In this document: positions 24,237 to 34,097 of the stretch, in pieces
How the letters are laid out: each line of letters opens with the position of its first letter
Position numbering within the stretch: position 1 is the first letter of the stretch
Notes under the pieces: generated by a model
The model's database searches: none
What the model saw: the letters and a program-made list of their open reading frames with translations, nothing else
Told to the model about the DNA's origin: nothing
Position numbers and translations under genes: made by a program
Source: Morganella morganii
Lineage (GTDB): Bacteria > Pseudomonadota > Gammaproteobacteria > Enterobacterales > Enterobacteriaceae
Direction of reading: 5' to 3'
Length of the DNA: 64,000 nucleotides
NCBI RefSeq assembly: GCF_003996855.1
Contig: NZ_NRQY01000001.1
Location: 2,760,245-2,824,244 of the forward strand

Positions 24237-25357
24237 ATGATAAAATTCTTAGACTTGCAAGCAATAAATAACCAATATCAAAGTGAATTAAAGGAAGCTT
24301 GTAATCGTGTCATTGATTCAGGCTGGTATATCATGGGAAAAGAGCTTGAAGACTTTGAAGCTAATTTTTCTCTGTACTGTGGTACTAAGTATTGCATTGG
24401 CGTAGCTAATGGCTTAGATGCACTAACACTTGTATTTCGCGCCTGGAAAGAATTAAATAAATTAAAAGCTGGTGATGAGGTTATTGTTCAGGCTAATACA
24501 TATATCGCATCGATATTAGCAATCACTGAAAACGATTTAGTTCCAGTTTTTGTAGAACCTGATCCTGATACCTATAACTTATCAATTAAAAATGTACGTA
24601 ATGCATTAACAAAAAAACTAAAGCTATATTACCCGTCCATTTATATGGACAGATTTCTCCTATGCCTGAAATCATGGATATCGCAGAGGAGTTTAATTTA
24701 CTTGTTTTAGAAGATTGCGCACAAGCTCATGGTGCAACTATCGAGAATAAAAAAGCAGGTAATTGGGGTCATGCCGCTGGCTTTAGCTTTTATCCCGGAA
24801 AGAACTTGGGAGCATTAGGTGATGCTGGTGCAATCACAACAAATGATGAGGAGTTAGCAACTACGCTATTAGCACTGCGGAACTATGGATCTCATAAAAA
24901 ATACCTGAATATTTATCAAGGTGTAAATAGCCGCTTAGACGAAATTCAAGCAGCCATGCTAAATGTAAAATTAAAATACTTACCACATGAAACACAGATC
25001 CGACAGTCAATAGCACAACAGTATCTTGATAATATTAAGAATCCATTAATAAAGCTGCCTGTAAATCCTGAAGAATATAAAAAAGAAATACAAACGCATG
25101 TTTGGCATTTATTTGTTATTTCTTGCCAACATCGAGAAAAATTACAGAAACATCTTTCGGATTGTGGTATCCAAACGCTAATCCATTACCCAACACCACC
25201 ACATAAGCAGCAAGCTTATCCACAATATAATTCACTGTTATTACCTGTAACAGAAAAAGTTCACACTGAAGTATTAAGTATTCCTATTAGCCCGGTAATG
25301 TCTAAAGAGCAAATTAATTTCATCATAGATAAAATTAATTTGTGGGAATTAATTTAA
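24237..25357 (+). pseudogene. dTDP-3-keto-6-deoxyhexose aminotransferase (FdtB/QdtB type), frameshifted at an A-tract
   Basis: A DegT/DnrJ/EryC1 PLP aminotransferase forming the 3-amino sugar. The first part (MIKFLDLQAINNQY, ANGLDALTLVFRAW, VIVQANTYIASILA) runs to NALTKK, then leaves frame. The second part is in the -1 frame and contains [25 protein letters not shown] and [16 protein letters not shown] with the PLP Lys. The joint is the A7 run at 24611-24617; eight As would restore one frame of about 373 residues, the family length. The sequence A AAA AAA C could also allow -1 slippage. The state of the enzyme is open. Confidence 0.85.
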
Positions 25358-25369
25358 GATAAAAAACCC

Positions 25370-26251
25370 ATGAATAATATTGAATTAGTGTCTATCATTA
25401 TAGTTTCATATAACTCTGAAAGTTTCATCGAAGCTACTCTTGATAGCTGCTTAAAACAAACATACCCCAATATTGAAATTATAGTTACTGATGATGGTTC
25501 TACCGACAACACTATAAATATCTGCCAACAGTGGGCAACAAAAAATAATACAAAACTCCTCCTTATTGAAAGTCAAGACAGAAAGGGTATTCCTGCGAAT
25601 TGTAATCGCGGAGTAAAAAAATCACAGGGAGAGTGGTTAAAATTAATCGCAGCCGATGATATATTAGAATATGATGCGATTGAGAATTTTATAAACTATG
25701 CTAAAAACAATAATAATGATGTGGTTTTTTCTCTATTTAAACCATTTTGTGATCGTAAAGTATTTACTACTATTTACCCTTTACCTTTCACGAGGAATAT
25801 TCTTGCCTATCGAGAAAAAAATAGGGCATTGAGTAAATATTATCATTGGTTATTTTTATTATACTTCAGTAATGTTGCCCCTGCTGTTTTTTTTAAAAAG
25901 TCGACTTTAACTGATATTCAAGGATTTGATGAAAACTATTATCTCCTTGAAGACCTACCAACATGGTATACCATTTTTTCAAACAATTATTCCGTAGGGT
26001 TCTTACGAAAAACAACTGTTAATTATAGAATCCATTCTCAACAAGTAACCACCCGTAGAATTAATCCTCTATTATTTAAAGACTTAATGTTATTTAATGA
26101 AAATAGGAAAAAATTTATTTTCCCGTATCTTTATAATAAACTTATATTAGTCACCTATAAAAATGAAAAGTTATTTTTTTTAAAGTACATTAACATACCG
26201 CATATAATTATAACTTTATATAATAAGATAAATAAAAATAAGTTCATATAG
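25370..26251 (+). CDS. Glycosyltransferase family 2, O-antigen
   Basis: A 293-residue GT-A enzyme starting NIELVSIIIVSYNSESFI. The nucleotide-binding region has DDGSTDNT, and AADD is the DxD-type metal motif. The end is AT-rich and hydrophobic. It transfers one sugar of the O-unit on the cytoplasmic face. Donor and linkage cannot be told from sequence. Confidence 0.88.
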   Translation: MNNIELVSIIIVSYNSESFIEATLDSCLKQTYPNIEIIVTDDGSTDNTINICQQWATKNNTKLLLIESQDRKGIPANCNRGVKKSQGEWLKLIAADDILEYDAIENFINYAKNNNNDVVFSLFKPFCDRKVFTTIYPLPFTRNILAYREKNRALSKYYHWLFLLYFSNVAPAVFFKKSTLTDIQGFDENYYLLEDLPTWYTIFSNNYSVGFLRKTTVNYRIHSQQVTTRRINPLLFKDLMLFNENRKKFIFPYLYNKLILVTYKNEKLFFLKYINIPHIIITLYNKINKNKFI

Positions 26252-26268
26252 TTAAACCTGAGGTTATT

Positions 26269-27525
26269 TTGAAATTTTTCACTATAACAGTATTAAGTGG
26301 TTTATTAACCTTATTACGCTTATGCTGTGGTTTTTTAATATCAAAAATTGTAGCTGTATACACAGGCCCCTCAGGGGTAGCCGCGCTCGGTCAATTACAA
26401 AGTTTTGTAACACTCATAAATGGATTTGTATCCTCACAAGTGTCACAAGGACTCACTCGTTATACGTCTGAGTATAAAGATGACTATAATAACACCGCAA
26501 AATATTGGAGTTCTGCAGCAAAGTTATCGTCTATAGCAGCAGCAATAATTATCATTATAGGATGTTTGTCATCGAAATACATTTCTAATTTTTTATTTTC
26601 CAATCCTCAGTATTATTGGATAATAATATTATCTCTATTAGTCGTACCATTAAATATCTTAAATAGCATTCTTCTTGCCGTGATTAATGGATTGGAAGAC
26701 TATAGAAAGTATTTTTTAACAAACGCAGTAGCCATTGTATTATTCCTAATTAGCATGGCAATCTTTGTATATTTCCTTGGAAAAACTGGTGCACTTATTT
26801 CTGCTGCTCTAAACAATGCCATTTCTGGGCTATATTTATTATCAATAATATATAAAGAAAAATGGTTTAAGTTAAAATACTGGTTTTCAACTACTGATAA
26901 GCAATCATATAAGAATATGCTTAACTATTTTTATATGGGAATCATTGGTGCACTCACCGGGCCTCTATCTATAATAATGGTCAGAAGTATTATTACTTCT
27001 GACCTATCTATTGATGATGCCGGATACTGGCAAGCTACATTAAAAATATCTGAGGCTTATCTTGCGGTTTTAACTACAGCATTGACTGTTTATTATTTTC
27101 CTAAAACAGCAATTGCCAAAACAAAAAAAGAACACTTATATATTTTACGCAAAGGAATAACATTAATAGTCCCACTCGCTATTCTTGCTGCAATAACAAT
27201 ATTCTTGCTACGTGATTTTATATTAATAATACTTTTTACTAGTGATTTCAGTAAGGCTTCTTCATTATTTTTATTTCAAAATATAGGGGATGTGTTTAGA
27301 GTTTCCAGTTGGCTTTTTGCTGTAATCTTACTAGCCAAAGGCTACTTTAAAATAAATGCAACCCTGGAAATAATATTTAGCTTATCATTCCCAGTTTTAA
27401 CAAAAATTTTAATTGAAAAATATGGATTCATTACTCCATCCATCGCATATTGTATAAATTATTCATTATACTTTATCACAGTTCTCTTAGTTTATATATG
27501 GCATATAAAAAGACTCAAACAATGA
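26269..27525 (+). CDS. wzx: O-antigen flippase Wzx
   Basis: A 418-residue membrane protein with about 12 predicted helices, of the MOP superfamily, similar in its start (FFTITVLSGLLTLLRLCCGF, AVYTGPSGVAALGQLQS) to enterobacterial WzxE. It moves undecaprenyl-linked O-units to the periplasm. The start is TTG, with a GAGG site 6 bases before it; no better ATG is present upstream. The stop overlaps the next gene. Confidence 0.92.
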   Translation: MKFFTITVLSGLLTLLRLCCGFLISKIVAVYTGPSGVAALGQLQSFVTLINGFVSSQVSQGLTRYTSEYKDDYNNTAKYWSSAAKLSSIAAAIIIIIGCLSSKYISNFLFSNPQYYWIIILSLLVVPLNILNSILLAVINGLEDYRKYFLTNAVAIVLFLISMAIFVYFLGKTGALISAALNNAISGLYLLSIIYKEKWFKLKYWFSTTDKQSYKNMLNYFYMGIIGALTGPLSIIMVRSIITSDLSIDDAGYWQATLKISEAYLAVLTTALTVYYFPKTAIAKTKKEHLYILRKGITLIVPLAILAAITIFLLRDFILIILFTSDFSKASSLFLFQNIGDVFRVSSWLFAVILLAKGYFKINATLEIIFSLSFPVLTKILIEKYGFITPSIAYCINYSLYFITVLLVYIWHIKRLKQ

Positions 27526-28448
27526 AACCTTTTTGCTCTATAATAATACCTATCTACAATGAAGAAAAAAACTTAGCTCCTTGTTTTGAACGAATATCAA
27601 AACAGAAATATAAAAACATAGAAATTATATTCATTGATGATGGCTCCACAGATAATTCGCCTGAAATAATAAAAAATATAATTTCCCGTAATCCTGATAA
27701 AAAAATAATATACAAGTATCAGACCAATGGTGGGGCAGCTAAAGCACGAAAACTGGGTATCGACATTGCTTCACATGAGTATATTGCTTTTTTGGATTGT
27801 GATGACCAAATAAATGATAATACTATTGAGCTCTCAATGAACGAATTTAATAACCCTTCTATTGATTTTTCATTATTTTCATTAAAATACGTAAATTGCA
27901 AGGAAAATATAGAGAAAAATACTTTATTTTCTTATTATACACACTCAAAGATAATATCTGGTTATGATGCATTTCTTAACTGTATAGATAATTGGGGTTT
28001 GCATGGTTTTGGTATTATAAAAAAGAATATTATATTAGATGCCTACTCTATATATTTATCAAAAAATACTGAAAACACTAATTTTATTAACAATGATGAA
28101 ATCATATCCCGACTATGTTTTTACAAATCTAAATTTATTTCCAGGTCAGATGGTAGCTATTACTTTATAAATAATACAGAATCAACAACACGTCGCATAA
28201 ACAAAAACTATCATCTAGTAATTAACAACGCAGTCATTTTCAATGAAATAATTAATGATTTAAGTGAAAACAAAGAACTAAATAAAAAGAGTATGAGGTT
28301 AGTATCAAAAACCACCTGGGGTGTATTCAGACGATACATAGACTGGAAAAACAAAATAAATAACAGAGCCAGTTGGATTAACACTATCGAAAACTCAATA
28401 AAGTATTACCGTTCCAATAAAAAAATGGAAATGCTATTGAGTCAATGA
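27522..28448 (+). CDS. Glycosyltransferase family 2, O-antigen
   Basis: A 308-residue GT2 protein starting MKPFCSIIIPIYNEEKNL, with DDGSTDNS and the DxD-like DCDDQ. The ATG at 27522 overlaps the wzx stop (ATGA), so I prefer it over an earlier start inside wzx. Strongly AT-rich. It is one of four transferases for the repeat unit. Confidence 0.88.
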   Translation: MKPFCSIIIPIYNEEKNLAPCFERISKQKYKNIEIIFIDDGSTDNSPEIIKNIISRNPDKKIIYKYQTNGGAAKARKLGIDIASHEYIAFLDCDDQINDNTIELSMNEFNNPSIDFSLFSLKYVNCKENIEKNTLFSYYTHSKIISGYDAFLNCIDNWGLHGFGIIKKNIILDAYSIYLSKNTENTNFINNDEIISRLCFYKSKFISRSDGSYYFINNTESTTRRINKNYHLVINNAVIFNEIINDLSENKELNKKSMRLVSKTTWGVFRRYIDWKNKINNRASWINTIENSIKYYRSNKKMEMLLSQ

Positions 28449-28500
28449 AAATAGTATTTATATACTTTAGTTTAAAATTTAAAAACACATTATCCAAAAT

Positions 28501-29619
28501 ATGTTAATTTTAATAAACTCATTTATTTTTTTATTTATCGGTTTATTCTGGCAGAATTTAAACACCAGAACAAAAACATTACTATCATTGTTTTTTTCCA
28601 TATTTATCAGTGTGTTTTATACTTTATTTTATTTTAACGGAAATGACTGGCTAATTTATTATTTAAAATTCAAAGACCCTGGTTCCGCATTCACAACCTT
28701 CGAACCCGCCTTTTCTATTTTATTTTCATTTCTACTTTATTTATCTCTTGATAATTTCACCGCTGCAATACTTTATTATTTCATCATTTGCTTCAGTCTA
28801 ATTTCTTTATTTTGCATTAAAAATAAATGTAACTATTTTTACTTTGTAGGCTTTCTATTAATAGCTTTAGGTCATAATTTAGTATTGGAACAGCTCCGCC
28901 AATTTATGGCTTGTATCATAATGCTATATTCATTCATGCTATATCGCCACCGTAGATCATCATGCTACATCCTAATTATTCTCGCTTCTCTTTTTCATAC
29001 ATCTTCGATTATTTTCTTATTTATACTCCCATTAATACAGATAAAAAATAAATATTTTTTCTTATGCGCATCCACAATATTCGTTTCTTTATTTATAGGT
29101 TCCATACAGAATTCAGCCTCCCTTTTCTATCTCATACCGTTTATTGGGGACAAATTAAACTTCTACATTGATAGTAATAAAATCACATTTAATATTGGTT
29201 ATCTTACGACCCTGGACATATTATATTTCCTGATATTAACCATATTATTATTTAACACAAAAAAAGAATCTTATATACTATATATAAAGATATTTATCAT
29301 TGGTTGCCAAATTCATTTCTTAAGTAGCTTAATACCTTTTTTTGTTAGAGTGTCTTATTATATATACTTCCTCTGTTTCTATGTTTTCTCATATTTTCTA
29401 TCATCTAATGAAGCATCTAAAATACAAAAGCAATCTCTTCTATTTATAGTCTGTATTTTTATTTCCTCTCATTTCATTTCCTATTTTAGAAATAGCAATT
29501 CACCGATAAACTTTTCCACAACCACTTTTTATTTAAAAAATTTAATAATTGATGATGATATTCTTTATAACTACTCTTTAGAGCGGTATAGAAACTTACA
29601 ATTAATAAACAACCCTTAG
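28501..29619 (+). CDS. wzy: O-antigen polymerase Wzy (EpsG-like)
   Basis: A 372-residue protein with about 10 membrane helices and the segment LEQLRQFMACIIMLYSF, typical of EpsG-type polymerases, with a periplasmic loop near the middle. It joins O-units in the periplasm. Such proteins share little sequence; the call rests on topology, the LRQ motif and its place in a Wzx/Wzy cluster that otherwise has no polymerase. Confidence 0.85.
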   Translation: MLILINSFIFLFIGLFWQNLNTRTKTLLSLFFSIFISVFYTLFYFNGNDWLIYYLKFKDPGSAFTTFEPAFSILFSFLLYLSLDNFTAAILYYFIICFSLISLFCIKNKCNYFYFVGFLLIALGHNLVLEQLRQFMACIIMLYSFMLYRHRRSSCYILIILASLFHTSSIIFLFILPLIQIKNKYFFLCASTIFVSLFIGSIQNSASLFYLIPFIGDKLNFYIDSNKITFNIGYLTTLDILYFLILTILLFNTKKESYILYIKIFIIGCQIHFLSSLIPFFVRVSYYIYFLCFYVFSYFLSSNEASKIQKQSLLFIVCIFISSHFISYFRNSNSPINFSTTTFYLKNLIIDDDILYNYSLERYRNLQLINNP

Positions 29620-29630
29620 ATATATAATCC

Positions 29631-30722
29631 ATGAAAATAATTTATATAACCACGTCTCTTGGTATGGGGGGGGCAGAAAAACAAATCTGCTCCTTGTCAG
29701 ATGCAACATCCCATGAAAACAATATTACAATTATAAACTTATCCAATCATTCAAATAACATCTGCATCCCTAAAAATATAAATATATACTCTCTCTCGAT
29801 GGATAAAAATCCATTAAATTTTATTTCTTCATTATTATCAGCCAGGAAAATAATTAAAAAAATAAAACCTGATATTATCCATAGCCATATGTTTCACGCC
29901 AATATATTTTCCAGATTATTACGTTTGATAGTAAAATTTCCTGTGCTAATCTGTACTGCTCACAACAAAAATGAAGGTGGGAAACTAAGAATGTTTCTCT
30001 ACCGGATTACTGATTGGTTAGCGACTATATCAACAAATGTAAGTAAAGAAGCGGTAGACTCTTTTATTGAAAAAAAAGCCGTAAAACCAGGAAGAATGAT
30101 TTCATTCTATAATGGAATTGATACTGAGCTTTTTTTCTACAATAGAATTGCCAGAAAAATAAAACGAGATGAAATTGGTGTAGATGATAATACGCCTCTA
30201 ATACTATCTGTCGGTAGATTAACAGAAGCTAAAGACTATCCCAATTTATTCTATGCTTTTTCCAACCTGGATACTCCTATCCAGCCCAAGTTAGTCATTA
30301 TTGGGGATGGTGAAGAAAAGGAAAGATTAAAGAATCTATCTGAAGAACTGGGTATATCTGATAATATTACATGGCTGGGTATCTGCCATGATGTTCAGGA
30401 TTGGATGTCTGCTTGTGATATTTTTATTCTTCCATCTGCTTGGGAAGGTTTTGGGCTGGTTGTCGCCGAAGCTATGGCGTGTGAAAGAATCGTAATCGGT
30501 ACAGATTCAGGCGGTGTCAGTGAAGTTATTGGTGAAGCTGGTTTTATTATTCCGATCAAGAACTCTCAATCCTTAACTGAGTATATAAACAAAGCACTGA
30601 GTCTGTCTTCAGAAGAGCGTCAGGAGTTGGGAAATAAAGCAAGACAACACATTATCAATAATTTTTCATTGACTACCATCAGCCAACAATGGCTTGACCT
30701 TTACAATAAATTATCAAAATGA
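29631..30722 (+). CDS. Glycosyltransferase family 4, O-antigen (G8 tract near start)
   Basis: A 363-residue GT-B enzyme. The N-terminal fold begins KIIYITTSLGMGGAEKQ, and the C-terminal fold has SVGRLTEAKDYPNL and the EGFGLVVAEAMAC donor-site motif. The Gly-rich loop is coded by a run of eight Gs (29666-29673), close to the 5' end, where one base more or less would stop translation early. Here the frame is open. Its stop overlaps the next gene. Confidence 0.9.
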   Translation: MKIIYITTSLGMGGAEKQICSLSDATSHENNITIINLSNHSNNICIPKNINIYSLSMDKNPLNFISSLLSARKIIKKIKPDIIHSHMFHANIFSRLLRLIVKFPVLICTAHNKNEGGKLRMFLYRITDWLATISTNVSKEAVDSFIEKKAVKPGRMISFYNGIDTELFFYNRIARKIKRDEIGVDDNTPLILSVGRLTEAKDYPNLFYAFSNLDTPIQPKLVIIGDGEEKERLKNLSEELGISDNITWLGICHDVQDWMSACDIFILPSAWEGFGLVVAEAMACERIVIGTDSGGVSEVIGEAGFIIPIKNSQSLTEYINKALSLSSEERQELGNKARQHIINNFSLTTISQQWLDLYNKLSK

Positions 30723-31849
30723 AAATAGCATTAATTGGTACAACAGCCGTATCTCAATTAAATTTCAGAAAGGAACTAATAAAAAAATTAGTTTCATCAG
30801 GTCATGATGTATTCTGCCTTGCTATTGATTATTCAGATTTAACGCGAGAAAAAATAACTGATCTCGGTGCTATACCTGTAGACTACCAACTTAGTCGATC
30901 GGGTATAAATCCATTCTCTGATATTATAAATACAATAAAATTATTTTTAATATTGAAAAAACTGCATCTCGACCTTGTATTATCTTATTTTTCAAAGCCC
31001 GCCATTTTTGGGTCCTTGGCCGCTAAGTTAGCTAAAGTTCCACAACGATATGCCATGCTGGAAGGTCTTGGTTATTGTTTTACTGAACAACCAAATGGAT
31101 TATCACTAAAAACAAAGATCATTAAATCAATTCAAATCTTTCTCTATAAGATATCATTTTCAACGATAAAAGGACTTATACTTCTTAATAAAAATGACCA
31201 TATAGATTTAGTTGAAAGATATAAATTAAATGTGGAAACATTTATTTGGGGCGGTATTGGTTTGAACCTTGATGATTTTGTCAAAACTGATGACCACATT
31301 AATGAAAAAATATCTTTTTTATTCATTGGTAGACTTTTAAAAGAAAAAGGAATTTATGAGTTTATTAATGCTGCATCAAAAATTAAAAAAGTATATCCGG
31401 ACGTTGAGTTTATTGTATTGGGTGATTTAGACAGTGCTAATCCGGGTAGCTTAACTGAGTCAGAGTTAAATTCCTTGATTAACCATCATATAATTACTTA
31501 CCCGGGGTTTGTAAAAAATATTCAAGAATGGATTTCAAAAAGTAGTGTATTTGTCTTACCCTCTTATCGTGAAGGGTTACCTCGCAGCACTCAAGAGGCG
31601 ATGGCTATGGGGCTAGCTATTATAACTACTGATGTTCCCGGGTGCAGAGATACTGTTATTGATGGTATAAATGGATTAATTGTAAAGCCATGGTCCAGTC
31701 AGGATCTCTATGAAAAGATGATATACCTTATTAAAAACCCTGATGTCATAAAAAAGATGGGAAAAGAAAGTCACTTACTTGCAAAAAACAACTATGACCA
31801 AAATAAAACGAATAAAGATCTTTTGGATTTTCTAAAAATTGAAATTTAA
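30719..31849 (+). CDS. Glycosyltransferase family 4, O-antigen
   Basis: A 376-residue GT-B protein. Segments are HSD-free N-terminal SYFSKPAIFGSLAAKLA, then FIGRLLKEKGIYEF and the donor-site PSYREGLPRSTQEAMAMG. This type often adds the first sugar on top of undecaprenyl-linked HexNAc, but that role is an inference. It is the last transferase in the cluster. Confidence 0.9.
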   Translation: MKIALIGTTAVSQLNFRKELIKKLVSSGHDVFCLAIDYSDLTREKITDLGAIPVDYQLSRSGINPFSDIINTIKLFLILKKLHLDLVLSYFSKPAIFGSLAAKLAKVPQRYAMLEGLGYCFTEQPNGLSLKTKIIKSIQIFLYKISFSTIKGLILLNKNDHIDLVERYKLNVETFIWGGIGLNLDDFVKTDDHINEKISFLFIGRLLKEKGIYEFINAASKIKKVYPDVEFIVLGDLDSANPGSLTESELNSLINHHIITYPGFVKNIQEWISKSSVFVLPSYREGLPRSTQEAMAMGLAIITTDVPGCRDTVIDGINGLIVKPWSSQDLYEKMIYLIKNPDVIKKMGKESHLLAKNNYDQNKTNKDLLDFLKIEI

Positions 31850-31925
31850 CTTTATTTAACTTTGCATTTCCATCTTAATATCCCCCAGCAGTAACCTTAC
31901 TACGATTATTAAAAAACCACTATCC

Positions 31926-33467
31926 ATGGCCATCAACAAACCAATACTAAAAAAAATCGCCCTGTCTTTTTTGGCATTAGCTGTAATCTTTTATACCTCA
32001 AAATTAATGCTAAAAGGTGTGGGTTCACATTCATCCGAAGGCAGTACTTTTTTGTTGAGCATTCTGATTATCATCTTTAACTCATCAAAAAAAGCATTTT
32101 GGTTTGTGATATTTCCGATTACACTCCTCTATGCTATTTATTCACCTATCGGGCTGATTTTTGGTTCACCTAATTATCAGTATGTGGCGTCAATATTTGC
32201 TACTGATTTACTGGAAAGTAAGGAATTCTTCTCACAACTTCCGCTGTATAATTATTTATGTCCTTTTATTATTATCTTTGGTTTACTGCTGTTTCGTTTT
32301 TTAACAGTAAAATATAAAATAGATTTTTATAAAAATAAAACTATCTTATGTGTTTTTATTTTCTTTGCTCTGTTGGATCAGTCTCCCTTTTCTTACTTTA
32401 AGGCGATACTTAATTCTTCTCAAAAAGTAAAAGATGAATTGGTGAATCTCAACTATACCAAAGCAGAAAGTACCTGGGGTGAATCGGTTCTGACAGGCAA
32501 ATCAACGTATGATACCTATGTTCTCGTTATTGGTGAGAGTGCCAGAAAAGACTATCATAGTGCATACGGTTATCCGGTTATTAACACCCCTTTTATCAGT
32601 ACCGAAAAAGGTCTGTTGGTTGATGGCTTAACGTCTGATGGCCCGAATACCATTTCGTCTCTGCGTCTTATGCTCACTCATCCCGATAAAAAAAACCGGG
32701 AACCAGACTATACGAAAAGCTTTATTGATTTAGTCAATTCTGCCGGCATAGAAACTTACTGGATATCAAACCAAGGCTATATTGGTGAGTTTGATACTCC
32801 GATTACTGCTATAGCCAAGAATAGTACCCATAAAAAATTCCTGAAGTACAATGAGTACAAATCAAAAAATACCAGTGATTTTCAATTACTCCCCTCTATC
32901 CAAGAAGCCATTGAATCTCATCCCCGGAAGAAAAAACTCATTGTCGTTCATTTATATGGTTCTCACCCGCAGGCATGTGACCGGATAGATGATTATAAGC
33001 TTATCGTTCCAATACAGGATAAGAAATACAGTTACCTCAATTGCTATACCTCGTCAATTAATAAAACCGATGATTTTCTTAAGGAAATTTACAGTCTTCT
33101 GGAGAATGAATATAAAACTCAGCATGCCTCATTCTCTATGGTTTATTTTTCGGATCATGGTTTAGCACACAGAGATATAGACGGTGTCATTAATTTTAAT
33201 AATAACCATATAAGCAAACTGCACTATGAGGTGCCTCTGTTTATGACCAGTTCTGATATATATGAGCATAAAGCCTGCAAATCATTTAAGTCAGGGCTGA
33301 ATTTTACAGATGGCATCGCAGGGTGGCTGGGAATCAGAAATGAACATCTTCAGTCGGACTACAGTTTATTTGATTGTCAGGATGACCCGGATGATTACGG
33401 ACTGAGTGAAAAAATTCAAAATATCTCCGAAGAACTTGACCCCGCTATTGATATACGGGGAAAATAG
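31926..33467 (+). CDS. Phosphoethanolamine transferase (EptA/sulfatase family)
   Basis: A 513-residue inner membrane enzyme. Four to five N-terminal helices are followed by a periplasmic alkaline-phosphatase-like domain with [19 protein letters not shown] (metal Glu), the nucleophile region DGPNTISSL (Thr) and YFSDHG (Asp-His metal site). It moves phosphoethanolamine from PE to a sugar or lipid A. Being joined to the O-antigen cluster, its target may be the O-unit or the core. Base composition lies between that of the cluster and of the host genes. Confidence 0.9.
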   Translation: MAINKPILKKIALSFLALAVIFYTSKLMLKGVGSHSSEGSTFLLSILIIIFNSSKKAFWFVIFPITLLYAIYSPIGLIFGSPNYQYVASIFATDLLESKEFFSQLPLYNYLCPFIIIFGLLLFRFLTVKYKIDFYKNKTILCVFIFFALLDQSPFSYFKAILNSSQKVKDELVNLNYTKAESTWGESVLTGKSTYDTYVLVIGESARKDYHSAYGYPVINTPFISTEKGLLVDGLTSDGPNTISSLRLMLTHPDKKNREPDYTKSFIDLVNSAGIETYWISNQGYIGEFDTPITAIAKNSTHKKFLKYNEYKSKNTSDFQLLPSIQEAIESHPRKKKLIVVHLYGSHPQACDRIDDYKLIVPIQDKKYSYLNCYTSSINKTDDFLKEIYSLLENEYKTQHASFSMVYFSDHGLAHRDIDGVINFNNNHISKLHYEVPLFMTSSDIYEHKACKSFKSGLNFTDGIAGWLGIRNEHLQSDYSLFDCQDDPDDYGLSEKIQNISEELDPAIDIRGK

Positions 33468-33483
33468 TCAGCATCCTTCCTGA

Positions 33484-33504
33484 AGCGGCCTCTGGCCGCT
33501 TTTC
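33484..33504 (+). terminator. Terminator at the end of the O-antigen cluster
   Basis: Stem AGCGGCC/GGCCGCT with a TCT loop and a short T-run, 17 bases after the transferase stop. It marks the boundary to trmL. Confidence 0.8.
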
Positions 33505-33520
33505 ACTATCAGTAAAAACC

Positions 33521-34024
33521 ATGCTCAACATAGTCTTATTCGAACCTGAAATACCGCCAAATACCGGTAATATTATTCGCTTATGTGCCAATACCGGCTT
33601 TCGGCTGCATCTGATCCATCCGCTGGGGTTTACCTGGGATGATAAGCGGCTGCGCCGAGCCGGACTGGATTACAGTGAGTTTGCGGATATCAAACATCAT
33701 CATGATTATTATGCTTTTCTCGAAAGCGAGGGGCTGAGTTCTGATAATGCACAGTCGCCGACCGGTAACCGTGTATTTGCACTGACGACTAAAGGAACAC
33801 CGCGTCACAGTAATGTCAGCTATCAGGCAGGGGATTATCTGCTGTTCGGGCCGGAGACGCGCGGATTACCGCCTTATGTGCTGGATAATATGCCGGTGGA
33901 TCAGAAGATCCGTGTGCCGATGCTACCGGACAGCCGCAGTATGAATTTATCCAATACAGTTGCAGTGATTGTATTTGAAGCCTGGCGTCAGCTGGATTAT
34001 GCCGGGGCGTTATTGCGGGATTAA
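33521..34024 (+). CDS. trmL: tRNA (cytidine/uridine-2'-O)-methyltransferase TrmL
   Basis: A 167-residue SPOUT methyltransferase that methylates the wobble base of tRNA-Leu. The knot is visible in [27 protein letters not shown] and [17 protein letters not shown]. It is the first host gene after the O-antigen cluster and stays next to cysE as in E. coli. Confidence 0.95.
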   Translation: MLNIVLFEPEIPPNTGNIIRLCANTGFRLHLIHPLGFTWDDKRLRRAGLDYSEFADIKHHHDYYAFLESEGLSSDNAQSPTGNRVFALTTKGTPRHSNVSYQAGDYLLFGPETRGLPPYVLDNMPVDQKIRVPMLPDSRSMNLSNTVAVIVFEAWRQLDYAGALLRD

Positions 34025-34045
34025 TGTGTTCTGTATTTCAGACAC

Positions 34046-34073
34046 AAAAAAGACAGCCTTGGCTGTCTTTTTT
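34046..34073. terminator. Bidirectional terminator between trmL and cysE
   Basis: Stem AGACAGCC/GGCTGTCT with a TT loop, As on one side and Ts on the other, so it can stop both converging transcripts. Confidence 0.88.
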
Positions 34074-34097
34074 ACTTTTGGCGTCTGGGTCAGGAAA

